Shown: positions 1-7,133 of the stretch, one piece after another | How the letters are laid out: every line of letters starts with the position of its first letter | Position numbering within the stretch: position 1 is the stretch's first letter | Source of the DNA: an uncultured Clostridia bacterium | GTDB taxonomy: Bacteria; Bacillota; Clostridia; JAAYHZ01 | DNA length: 13,390 nucleotides | NCBI GenBank assembly: GCA_937894465.1 | Contig: CALCRE010000064.1 | Location: 1-13,390 of the forward strand | Reading direction: 5' to 3' | The notes under the pieces: model-generated | What the model was told of the DNA's origin: nothing | The model's input: only the letters and a program-made list of their open reading frames with translations | Databases searched by the model: none | Made by a program: the position numbers and the translations under genes

Positions 1-640
1 AGGATTGTTTATGATTTAGTGGATGTGATTGAGGGAACCTGTAGATTGAAACAAAGCATTGGTAAAGGACAAGCGTTTCGAAGGAGAATATTTACTTCCG
101 GCTGCGCAAACCAGAGACAAGACCGCTGTAAATCCGGAGCAAATGATTCAATTGACCAATACCTTGAGAGAAGAATTTGATTACATATTGATTGATTGTC
201 CTGCCGGTATAGAACATGGATTCAGAAATGCCATTGCCGGGGCAGACGATGCCATTGTTGTAACCACTCCGCAAATCGCTGCAGTCAGAGATGCAGACCG
301 TATCATCGGTTTGTTGGAAGCAAATGATGTTGACAACCCGAAACTCATTATCAACCGCCTAGAACCTGATATGGTTCGAAAAGGGGATATGATGACGATT
401 GAGGACATAGTCAGTATTTTATCTATTGAGTTGTTAGGCGTGGTGCCGGATGATCAGACCATTGTTATTTCCACTAACAAGGGAGAACCTGCAGTTACGG
501 ACAAAAAATCCGTAGCGGGAAAAGCATATAACAATATTGCAAAAAGAATCATTGGTGAAGATCTACCCATGATGGATATTATGGGCGAGACAAGCTGGTT
601 TGGAAAATTGAAAAAGATGTTTAATCGCAATGGCGACTAG
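1..640 (+). CDS. minD: Septum site-determining ATPase MinD, 5' part outside window, apparent frameshift near 55
   Basis: MinD is a ParA/MinD-family ATPase that binds the membrane, recruits MinC to block FtsZ assembly at the poles, and is cycled by MinE. Frame 1 from base 1 reads RIVYDLVDVIEGTCRLKQ, matching the MinD region about 50 residues from the N terminus, so Walker A lies outside the window. From about base 56 the match continues in frame 2 (ALVKDKRFEGEYLLPAAQ, then DYILIDCPAGIE, VTTP and AVRDADRIIGLLE). Dropping one A of the AAA at 53-55 would join both parts exactly, so there is one surplus base. Frame 2 is closed upstream by a TGA at 47; an automatic call would start at TTG 59. The C-terminal amphipathic membrane helix (SWFGKLKKMFNRNGD) is intact. 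minE follows 16 bases downstream. MinD identity is firm; whether the gene is broken or the read is wrong cannot be told here. Confidence 0.9.
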
Positions 641-656
641 TGGGGGATGAGTCAAT

Positions 657-923
657 ATGGGATTATTTAATAGAAGAAGAAATAAAAAAACAGCGGATAT
701 CGTAGCACAAAGGTTGGTTTCTGTTTTAGTAGAAGACAGAACAGGTGTATCCCACGACACGATGTTGAAAATCAAGAAGGAAATATCCGATGTATTAAAA
801 AAATATATGGATTGTGATCCTGATGATATGGCGGTTGAAGTGATTACACGTCCTTCAGCGCACGGGGCGAGAGCTTCGGCATTGGTAGCGGATATTCCGA
901 TCAAACGTATGAAGAAAAAATAA
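657..923 (+). CDS. minE: Cell division topological specificity factor MinE
   Basis: This is an 88-residue MinE, the usual family length. MinE stimulates MinD ATP hydrolysis and removes MinCD from mid-cell, so that division is blocked only near the poles. The N terminus (MGLFNRRRNKKTA) is a short basic amphipathic membrane-contact segment. The MinD-binding stretch follows (about residues 14-35, AQRLVSVLVEDR), then the dimerising C-terminal domain (KIKKEISDVLKKYM, DDMAVEVITR). It starts 16 bases after the minD stop with GGGGGA (642-647) in front of the ATG, so it is probably co-transcribed with minD. A terminator-like hairpin follows at 961-998. The standard minC-minD-minE order is implied, but minC would lie outside the window. 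Confidence 0.95.
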   Translation: MGLFNRRRNKKTADIVAQRLVSVLVEDRTGVSHDTMLKIKKEISDVLKKYMDCDPDDMAVEVITRPSAHGARASALVADIPIKRMKKK

Positions 924-960
924 CACGTTCTTGATGTGTCCTTTGAGTCTTTAAAACGCA

Positions 961-998
961 CAAAACCGTATGTTGATTTCGTAACACACGGTCTTTTG
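961..998 (+). terminator. Rho-independent terminator after minE
   Basis: ACCGTATGTT (965-974) pairs with AACACACGGT (983-992) with one A-C mismatch and an 8-base loop, followed by CTTTTG. AAAA on the left flank can also pair with TTTT on the right, so it may work on both strands. It fits the end of the min transcript. The T run is short, hence moderate confidence. Confidence 0.6.
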
Positions 999-1027
999 TA
1001 TTGGTTTAAAGTGTAAGATGCATAATC
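997..1027 (+). promoter_or_regulatory. Candidate sigma-G/sigma-F type promoter for pdaA
   Basis: TGTATT (997-1002) is 18 bases from CATAATC (1021-1027). The forespore sigma-F/G consensus is roughly TGnATA, 17-18 bases, then CATACTA, so the -35 matches five of six and the -10 five of seven. In Bacillus subtilis pdaA is transcribed in the forespore by sigma-G (known), so the context agrees. It was found by eye and overlaps the tail of the preceding terminator. Confidence 0.35.
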
Positions 1028-1108
1028 GAACAAGTAAAGGAAGATGATAGAGACGTTAGGGTATCTCATGAAAGATGTACTAGGATCTAAAATTATATTA
1101 GGAGAAAA

Positions 1109-2182
1109 ATGACCAGAAAAAGAAAGAAAACCGGAAACAATAGTGGACGAAACATGTTCATAGCGTTAATTTTAATGGTACTTGTCATCGGGTTGGTTAC
1201 CTATCTTTTTGATATCACATTTCCTGAGATATCCGATGATCCCATTATAGGCGGTACGGATCCAAAGGAAACCAAGGAATCTGTGACCACACCGCATATT
1301 ACAACAAACGAAACGATAACAACGACTACGACAAAAGCCGAATCCACATCGAAAGAGACTGTGACTACAAAGCAAGAGACAACGACAACAAAGGTTACCG
1401 AAACAACCAAGGTTACAACAAGTGAGACAGTACCGGCGACGACAAAAGAGGGGGAAAATCCTTTGTTTGAGGATCGTTCCGTTTTGAACAATGTAGGGGA
1501 TGTATCCAACAAAACTTATTCATGGTGGTATTACCCTAACAGTGATCACGAACCTTCCAAAATTGACCCGGGAATCGCAAGAATCATCGAACCGTATAAC
1601 GGGATCCATTTGATGGATACGAGTGAAAAGGTTATATACCTGACTTTTGACGAAGGATATGAAATGGGCTATACCGCCTCTATATTAGACACTCTTAAAA
1701 AACATGATGTAAAAGCGGTGTTTTTCATTACCGGCTATTACTTGGATAAAAATCCGGAGCTTGTGGATCGTATGGTCAACGAAGGACATATAGTAGGAAA
1801 TCATTCGGTGACTCATCCTAATTTCCCGGATATTGAAAATGACAAAGTTTATGATGAATTATATGGTTTGGATAAAAAGCTTTATGAAAAATATGGGATA
1901 CGCTGTTATTTGTTTCGTCCGCCTGCGGGGGAATACAGTGAGAGGACTTTGAAAATTACCGATATGTTAGGGTACAAGACGGTGTTTTGGAGTTTTGCGT
2001 ATGACGATTGGTACACCGATAAAATCCGCGGAGCACAGTACGCTTACGACAAAGTTATGGGAAGCTTGCATAACGGAGGTATTTTCTTGCTTCATGCCGT
2101 TTCAAAGGACAATACCGAGGCATTGGATTCCATCATCACCGCTTGCAAAGAGCAAGGATACACATTTAAATTGGTTCATTAA
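1109..2182 (+). CDS. pdaA: PdaA-like polysaccharide (peptidoglycan) deacetylase, membrane-anchored
   Basis: This 357-residue NodB-family carbohydrate esterase (CE4) closely resembles PdaA, which removes the N-acetyl group from muramic acid on the way to the muramic delta-lactam of spore cortex. Layout: basic N terminus, one membrane segment (about 15-33), a Thr/Ser/Lys-rich linker (about 52-113), then the catalytic domain (about 135-357). Visible motifs are TFDEGYE (D181), NHSVTH (H232, H236), FRPPAGEYS (R270), FAYDDW (D299/D300) and LLHAVS (H329). The second Asp of the usual TFDDG is Glu here; PdaA of B. subtilis has TFDNG, so this site already varies in the subfamily. The ATG follows AGGAG (1100-1104). 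The gene stands alone, with a terminator before and a strong one after. The domain should act outside the membrane. The family is firm; the exact substrate is inferred from similarity and the sporulation neighbour spoIIP. Confidence 0.88.
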   Translation: MTRKRKKTGNNSGRNMFIALILMVLVIGLVTYLFDITFPEISDDPIIGGTDPKETKESVTTPHITTNETITTTTTKAESTSKETVTTKQETTTTKVTETTKVTTSETVPATTKEGENPLFEDRSVLNNVGDVSNKTYSWWYYPNSDHEPSKIDPGIARIIEPYNGIHLMDTSEKVIYLTFDEGYEMGYTASILDTLKKHDVKAVFFITGYYLDKNPELVDRMVNEGHIVGNHSVTHPNFPDIENDKVYDELYGLDKKLYEKYGIRCYLFRPPAGEYSERTLKITDMLGYKTVFWSFAYDDWYTDKIRGAQYAYDKVMGSLHNGGIFLLHAVSKDNTEALDSIITACKEQGYTFKLVH

Positions 2183-2204
2183 GAAATAAATATTGCATTT
2201 ATAT

Positions 2205-2249
2205 TGCACCGGTTATGTGCATATACATTAACATAACCGGTGCATTTTT
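2205..2249 (+). terminator. Strong rho-independent terminator after pdaA
   Basis: TGCACCGGTTATGT (2205-2218) and ACATAACCGGTGCA (2231-2244) form a perfect 14-bp stem with a 12-base loop, followed directly by TTTTTAT. It lies 22 bases after the pdaA stop and separates pdaA from spoIIP. Confidence 0.9.
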
Positions 2250-2265
2250 ATGTAAAGACGGATTT

Positions 2266-2296
2266 ACATATTCCCTTTAGGGTTGATGCATCAAAT
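2266..2296 (+). promoter_or_regulatory. Candidate sigma-E type promoter for spoIIP
   Basis: ACATATT (2266-2272) lies 16 bases before CATCAAAT (2289-2296). The mother-cell sigma-E consensus is roughly KMATATW, 14-15 bases, then CATACAHT, so both boxes match well but the spacing is one base long. In B. subtilis spoIIP is a sigma-E gene (known). A start near 2303 would leave a short leader holding only the ribosome binding site. Confidence 0.3.
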
Positions 2297-2320
2297 TTAA
2301 TGTCAGCTTAGGGAGGTTGT

Positions 2321-3571
2321 ATGAAAATCAGGGAAGAAGCGTTAGTCGATCTTAGGTACAACATAACGATTGTTATTCTTGCTGTTATACTTTTTATCCT
2401 GCTTGCTTCAAACGGCTTGGTAGTGGACAAGGTTACCGAAATTAACAGGAAAATATTCCATATGGATGACGAGATCCGGTACGATATCGTCTCACATGAA
2501 TTACCCATTGTGGTTTCTTACACAAAACCCGGAACCCAAAGGGATTCCGTGATAAAAGACGCTTTTCAATATATATTAGGTCTGTTCGGTTGCGCTGATG
2601 ATAACCCGGTTTCTATTCTTGTAGCAGAACATCCCATGTTTTTGCCATATGATCAAATGATGGTGTATCGGCCTAAAACCGATGAGTTCGACTTGAACCT
2701 GCAGGTGGAAGAAAAAACCGGTGAAGTTGATGAAATTATTATTCCGGCAAAGCATCCGATTCCGACACAATTGTCTAAGGATCACGAATTGACAAACAGT
2801 GATTCGTCTGATGAAAATCCAAGCCATATAACCTATGATTTCAACAACATAAAATTCATCAATGAAACCGGATACAATATAAAGCAAATTGTTCAAGAGC
2901 TGTATGACAATCCATATTCTTTCGAATTTAATCGGGAATCGGACAGTATCCTCATATACCATACCCATACTACTGAGAGCTTTGTTACCCAAGTTTCGGA
3001 TATTTATGACAGTGAAATCTTCACAAGAAGCAATGACCCTTCTGAGAACATATGCAAGGTGGGAAACGCGTTGTATCGCAGCTTAACCGGTGATTATGGA
3101 TTGAAAGCCATACACGATACAACGGTTCATGATTACCCGGTGTTTAACAATGCTTATTCCAACTCCTTTAAAACTATATCCGGTCTGATCAAAAGCAATC
3201 AAAACACCGGTATTGTAATAGATGTTCACCGGAATGCATTAGACCGTGATGTCAAGTTGAGATTACCTTACGAAACTAATGAGGGGACTGTGGCAAAGAT
3301 ATCATTTGTAGTAGCAACAGGAGAAATCGGATTACCTCATCCGAATTGGAAGCAAAATTTACAGATAGCATTACGATTAACCAATATACTAGAAGAAATG
3401 TATCCCGGGATTACCGATCCGGTATATATCAGTAAATACAGATACAATCAACAAGTGAGCGACGGTGCACTTCTTGTTGAGATAGGAGCGGAAGGTAACC
3501 TACTTGAAGAATGCGTAAGATCAAGCAAGATCCTGGCTAAAGCCATCCATATCATGCTGTCAGGTAACTAA
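2321..3571 (+). CDS. spoIIP: Stage II sporulation protein P (SpoIIP), peptidoglycan amidase/endopeptidase
   Basis: SpoIIP cleaves peptidoglycan (amidase and endopeptidase) and, with SpoIID and SpoIIM, drives thinning of septal wall and forespore engulfment. This 416-residue protein has a short cytoplasmic N terminus, a membrane segment (about 14-31) and a long outer region; the conserved SpoIIP domain starts near residue 205. Zinc-site and catalytic motifs are present: IYHTHTTES (H214, H216, E219), the NDPSENICKVG box (238-248), DVHRNA (H303), HPNWKQNLQIALRL (340-353) and LLVEIGAEGNLLEE (E387). A Ser/Asp-rich linker spans about 150-170. The ATG follows AGGGAGG (2310-2316). A terminator before it and no neighbour close behind suggest a single-gene unit. 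All motifs look intact, so I expect a working protein. No clear terminator follows, and transcription may run into kduD. Confidence 0.93.
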   Translation: MKIREEALVDLRYNITIVILAVILFILLASNGLVVDKVTEINRKIFHMDDEIRYDIVSHELPIVVSYTKPGTQRDSVIKDAFQYILGLFGCADDNPVSILVAEHPMFLPYDQMMVYRPKTDEFDLNLQVEEKTGEVDEIIIPAKHPIPTQLSKDHELTNSDSSDENPSHITYDFNNIKFINETGYNIKQIVQELYDNPYSFEFNRESDSILIYHTHTTESFVTQVSDIYDSEIFTRSNDPSENICKVGNALYRSLTGDYGLKAIHDTTVHDYPVFNNAYSNSFKTISGLIKSNQNTGIVIDVHRNALDRDVKLRLPYETNEGTVAKISFVVATGEIGLPHPNWKQNLQIALRLTNILEEMYPGITDPVYISKYRYNQQVSDGALLVEIGAEGNLLEECVRSSKILAKAIHIMLSGN

Positions 3572-3608
3572 ACTGTATTCGTGCAAAATATAGTTCGACC
3601 TTAGTGTT

Positions 3609-3636
3609 TGGTATGATATAGTATTGCATATATCAT
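3609..3636 (+). promoter_or_regulatory. Extended -10 promoter with overlapping dyad before kduD
   Basis: TGG followed by TATGAT (3612-3617) makes an extended -10 promoter (TGn plus a five-of-six hexamer); no good -35 is visible. A perfect inverted repeat, ATGATATA (3613-3620) and TATATCAT (3629-3636) with an 8-base centre, covers the -10 and the expected start site near 3624. That arrangement fits an operator for a repressor. The regulator is unknown, and the AT-rich sequence makes chance dyads more likely. Confidence 0.4.
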
Positions 3637-3654
3637 TTGTGGAGGTTTAGAAAA

Positions 3655-4404
3655 TTGAATCAGATGTTTGACTTGACAGGTAAAAAGGCATTGGTGACCG
3701 GTGGCAGCAGGGGATTGGGTAAGGCCATGGCTGAGGCTTTGATTGAGTTTGGTGCAAAGGTCGTTATAACCGGTACAAGGGAAAAGATTATGGATGTTGC
3801 AAAGGAAATTGGCGCCATCGCAGGGATACAAGGTGACTTTTTACTCGATGGCCAGGTCGAAAAGGTCTATATTGCCGCTAAGAATGTTTTAAAAGGATCT
3901 CCTGATATCCTTGTTAACAATGCCGCTATTCAAAGGCGCGCGCTTTGTGAGGATTTCCCAGACCGGGATTGGAATGATGTCTTATCGGTAAGCCTTTCTG
4001 CAGTATTTAAAATGTGTAAACTGGCTGCTAAAGACATGATACCAAATCGATCCGGAAAAATTATTAATGTTGCTTCGATGATTAGTTTTTTTGGTGGATT
4101 AAACATACCGGCATATGCCGCATCGAAAGGCGGTGTAGCACAAATCACAAAATCCTTTTCCAATGCATGGGCCAAATACGGTTTAAATGTCAACGCTATA
4201 GCTCCGGGCTATATGGCAACCGATATGAATGAAGCCCTCATAGCAGACAGCACAAGGAACAAGCAAATACTTGACCGTATTCCTGCAGCTAGGTGGGGTA
4301 CCCCGAAGGATGTCAAAGGCTTGACCATATTTTTATCATCAAATGCTTCGGACTATGTTAACAGTGCCGTTATACCTGTGGATGGCGGTTATTTAGGATC
4401 ATAG
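3655..4404 (+). CDS. kduD: KduD-type short-chain dehydrogenase (2-dehydro-3-deoxy-D-gluconate 5-dehydrogenase family)
   Basis: This 249-residue classical short-chain dehydrogenase closely follows the KduD / gluconate 5-dehydrogenase pattern. KduD interconverts 2,5-diketo-3-deoxygluconate and 2-keto-3-deoxygluconate with NAD(P) in pectin and uronate breakdown. Motifs: TGGSRGLG cofactor loop (15-22), NNAA (88-91), catalytic S141 and YAASK (Y154, K158), then NVNAIAPGYMATD (178-190) and ILDRIPAARWG (205-215), the last two typical of KduD. I place the start at TTG 3655, nine bases after GGAGG (3641-3645). The reading frame is open from TTG 3637, but that start would overlap the ribosome binding site; ATG 3664 is a lesser option. 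No kduI or other uronate gene is nearby, so the sugar substrate is inferred from similarity alone. Another 3-ketoacyl or sugar dehydrogenase remains possible. Confidence 0.78.
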   Translation: MNQMFDLTGKKALVTGGSRGLGKAMAEALIEFGAKVVITGTREKIMDVAKEIGAIAGIQGDFLLDGQVEKVYIAAKNVLKGSPDILVNNAAIQRRALCEDFPDRDWNDVLSVSLSAVFKMCKLAAKDMIPNRSGKIINVASMISFFGGLNIPAYAASKGGVAQITKSFSNAWAKYGLNVNAIAPGYMATDMNEALIADSTRNKQILDRIPAARWGTPKDVKGLTIFLSSNASDYVNSAVIPVDGGYLGS

Positions 4405-4459
4405 TTTTAGCTGTTTTAATGTCGCTTTTAGTCTACTCATTATCAATGGATCGCTGTAT

Positions 4460-4514
4460 CAATTATGCACAATTCAGAACTTTGTGTTGAATTATATAAT
4501 TATTAGCAATTATG
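4460..4514 (+). promoter_or_regulatory. Repeat-rich AT stretch upstream of the cas promoter
   Basis: The gap between kduD and cas3 holds CAATTATG twice (4460-4467 and 4507-4514, the second touching the -35 box), an inverted repeat AATTCA/TGAATT (4471-4476, 4488-4493) and a 12-base palindrome AATTATATAATT (4490-4501). These could be binding sites for a regulator of the cas operon. The region is so AT-rich that chance is a real alternative. I saw no clear terminator for kduD here. Confidence 0.25.
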
Positions 4515-4543
4515 TTGACTATGCCCATAAAAGCTTGTACAAT
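4515..4543 (+). promoter_or_regulatory. Sigma-A promoter of the cas operon
   Basis: TTGACT (4515-4520), a 17-base spacer, then TACAAT (4538-4543): five of six matches in both boxes at the ideal spacing. Transcription should start near 4550. Every cas gene follows on the same strand without room for another promoter, so this probably serves the whole operon. Confidence 0.8.
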
Positions 4544-4562
4544 GTTTATATAGACTACCAAT

Positions 4563-4567
4563 GGGAG
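4563..4567 (+). promoter_or_regulatory. Ribosome binding site that sets the cas3 start
   Basis: GGGAG at 4563-4567 lies eight bases before ATG 4576. The frame also has an ATG at 4561, but that one has no Shine-Dalgarno sequence and would lie only about ten bases from the predicted transcription start. The site favours ATG 4576. Confidence 0.6.
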
Positions 4568-4575
4568 ATATTGCT

Positions 4576-7116
4576 ATGCTATTAGCTCATAGAGAGGTGG
4601 ATTGCGAGGGAAATATCTTATCACAATCTTTAGAAGACCACCTACATGAAGTTGGTAAAAAAGCCGCTAAAATGGGTTCTTCTATTGGTTTGGGATCGTT
4701 TACAAGACTAGCTGGCTACTTACACGATTGTGGGAAAGCAGATCGCCTTTTCCAAGATTTAATTTATGGAAGAAGAGTTCAAAATGTAAATCATTCATCA
4801 GCCGGGGGTAGGGTCTTAAATGATTTCATTCACAATGATCCGGAACTGGCTTATCTTCAACAAACAAAAGGTAAGTTTGCATATTTTCAAGAGGTTATGA
4901 CGTATATCATCCTATCACATCATGGAATTTTTGACCTCATATCATATGGTGGTACTGAATATATAATATCACGTAGACTTAAGTATGATGAAGATGGTGG
5001 TTATCATTATAATAATGATGTAGTTCCCTTCGTGCAAAAATTTGACTTCAATCTTCAAGAACAAGCAGAAAAATCAATAACAGTGTTAATAAAAGAAGCG
5101 TATAAGGAATTTGAAATACTTTACAATAAGTTAATCAAAATATCAGATAAGAATCTAGATAAAAAACAAAGGAAAGAAGAGAAAGAGTACTATATTTCCT
5201 GCTTAACACGTCTTTGTTTATCTATTTTGAAGGATGCTGATATATATGATTCAGCCAACGTATTTCACCATCCCAAACAATATATTTGGGCGGATCATGA
5301 CCGAAAACAGGCTTGGGAAGATGCGTCAGCAAAAGTAGAAAATATGTATTTTTGTTATGAAAGTAGCCATGAGATATCAGAAATCAATAAAAAAAGAAAT
5401 GAATTTGCAAGATTAGCAAAAGATGCAGCATATAAAAACGGAGATGGTATTTATAAATTAGAACTGCCTACAGGAGCAGGAAAAACTAAGATAGGACTAA
5501 GATATGCTCTTATAAGTGCTATCGAATATAATAGAAGTCGAATTTTTTACATTACTGCCTATCTCTCCGTTTTAGAACAGAATGCGTCAGAAATACGAAG
5601 TATCATAGACAAGGATGATATAATCCTAGAGCATCATAGCAATTTTATGGAAGATATGGTTATTGATAAAACTCATGTAGGCGAAGATGATTCACTAGAA
5701 TATAATCATACGTCATATTTAAGAGAAAGTTGGGAAAGCCCAATTATACTCACGACAATGGTTCAGTTTTTTAACACGTTATTTAAAGAAATGCCAAGTA
5801 GTATTCGAAGATTTTGCAAACTTATAAATTCAGTTATTATAATTGATGAAGTTCAAAGTCTTCCGTTAAAGGTTCTATCAAACTTTAATCTTATGATGAA
5901 CTTTATGAAAGAGATCATGAATTGCAATATAGTACATTGCACCGCTACACAACCGGTATTAGATAGCGAAGCAATGAACCACCCGATATACTACGGAAAT
6001 GTGGACAATGAACATGCAGAAATTGTGAATATGGATACAAGAATAAAATTATCGGGGTGTTTTCAACGGGTAGACTTTTTCAATCTGACTGGAAATGATG
6101 CGTGCAAAATAATGTCAACGGAAGATTTATCAAATCACATAAGTGAACAGCTACTACAGCTTGATAGTTGTTTGGTAGTTCTAAATACAAAATCTTCTGT
6201 ATTAAAACTGTATGAATATTTGGAAAAAGCTATGGTAGGTGTGGAAGTCGTTTATTTGACAACAAACTTATGTGCTGCTCACCGCTTAGATATTATAACA
6301 ACACTAAATAATAAACTGAAACAAAACCGGATTATTGCATCTAAAAACAAATTAGTTTGTATTAGCACTCAGTTAATCGAAGCAGGTGTTGATGTAGATT
6401 TTGATGTTGTATACAGATCATTAGCCGGAATAGATAGCTTGATTCAGTGTGCAGGTAGGTGTAATAGAGAAGGAAAATTGATTTTAGATGGCGAGAAAAC
6501 TCACGGTAGGCTGTATATAATTCGATATAGCGAAGAAAATCTTACTATGTTACATGACATCAAATCATCATCAGATGCATCAGAATATGCCATTCGATCT
6601 ATCGGATATCGGCGAGAAAGCAACGAAAAGATTGAGTTAGAGAAATTACAAATACTATACTATAACAAGTACTATGTATCTAACCGAAATAAGTTAGATT
6701 ATATCGATAAAGAAAAAAGTTGTACAATGATAGAAGAGTTGGGAAGAAACGATCAAGACAGAAGTAATTACTATATAACAAATCCTTCTAATAAGAAACC
6801 GATGATGTATCAAGCTTTTAAAACTGCAGCTGAAAATTTTAAATTTATTGAAGAAGGTACAACAGGAGTAATAGTACAGTATAAAAATCAGGATTTGCTA
6901 GAAAGACTTGAACAAGCTATGAATGACAAAGATTATGACAGCGTCAAGGTTTTATTACGAAAACTACAAAGATATAGCGTCAATGTTTATTTATCTAAGA
7001 GTATAGAACCGTACATCTATAAGCATAACGATTTTGATGTATGGTTTTTATTAAATGAGTATTATGATAAAAAGAAAGGCATCATTACAACGGGATTAGT
7101 TGATTTGTTTGTATGA
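4576..7116 (+). CDS. cas3: Type I-C CRISPR-associated HD nuclease-helicase Cas3
   Basis: Cas3 is the effector of type I systems: Cascade recruits it to the displaced strand, its SF2 helicase runs 3' to 5' on ssDNA, and its HD domain cuts. From ATG 4576 it has 846 residues. HD domain at the N terminus: H22/H24, LHDCGK (H50, D51), NHSSAG (H73) and LSHHG (H115, H116). Helicase motifs: LPTGAGKT Walker A (297-304), IIDEVQ Walker B (422-427), CTATQP motif III (455-460), STQLIEAGVDVDFD (597-610) and QCAGRCNREG motif VI (624-633). Length and HD-helicase order are normal for subtype I-C, and all catalytic residues seem present. A longer version from ATG 4561 (851 residues) is possible but lacks a ribosome binding site. 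It is the first gene of the operon, and its TGA stop overlaps an ATG in the cas5c frame as ATGA (7113-7116). Confidence 0.95.
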   Translation: MLLAHREVDCEGNILSQSLEDHLHEVGKKAAKMGSSIGLGSFTRLAGYLHDCGKADRLFQDLIYGRRVQNVNHSSAGGRVLNDFIHNDPELAYLQQTKGKFAYFQEVMTYIILSHHGIFDLISYGGTEYIISRRLKYDEDGGYHYNNDVVPFVQKFDFNLQEQAEKSITVLIKEAYKEFEILYNKLIKISDKNLDKKQRKEEKEYYISCLTRLCLSILKDADIYDSANVFHHPKQYIWADHDRKQAWEDASAKVENMYFCYESSHEISEINKKRNEFARLAKDAAYKNGDGIYKLELPTGAGKTKIGLRYALISAIEYNRSRIFYITAYLSVLEQNASEIRSIIDKDDIILEHHSNFMEDMVIDKTHVGEDDSLEYNHTSYLRESWESPIILTTMVQFFNTLFKEMPSSIRRFCKLINSVIIIDEVQSLPLKVLSNFNLMMNFMKEIMNCNIVHCTATQPVLDSEAMNHPIYYGNVDNEHAEIVNMDTRIKLSGCFQRVDFFNLTGNDACKIMSTEDLSNHISEQLLQLDSCLVVLNTKSSVLKLYEYLEKAMVGVEVVYLTTNLCAAHRLDIITTLNNKLKQNRIIASKNKLVCISTQLIEAGVDVDFDVVYRSLAGIDSLIQCAGRCNREGKLILDGEKTHGRLYIIRYSEENLTMLHDIKSSSDASEYAIRSIGYRRESNEKIELEKLQILYYNKYYVSNRNKLDYIDKEKSCTMIEELGRNDQDRSNYYITNPSNKKPMMYQAFKTAAENFKFIEEGTTGVIVQYKNQDLLERLEQAMNDKDYDSVKVLLRKLQRYSVNVYLSKSIEPYIYKHNDFDVWFLLNEYYDKKKGIITTGLVDLFV

Positions 7117-7133
7117 TGGGAAAGGAAGATATG

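Noticed and set aside
41..62. Programmed ribosomal frameshift in minD
   Set aside because: The sequence lacks a recognised slippery site or stimulating structure and minD genes are not known to need one. An indel or sequencing error is simpler.
563..1069. 168-residue open frame on the minus strand across minE
   Set aside because: It is antisense to minE, has no recognisable domain, and has no good ribosome binding site. It is a by-product of coding on the other strand.
1201..1512. Minus-strand frame of Val/Ser repeats
   Set aside because: It is the antisense reading of the Thr-rich linker in the deacetylase; low complexity keeps it open.
2576..2992. 138-residue minus-strand frame inside spoIIP
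   Set aside because: It is wholly within a conserved gene and has no known pattern.
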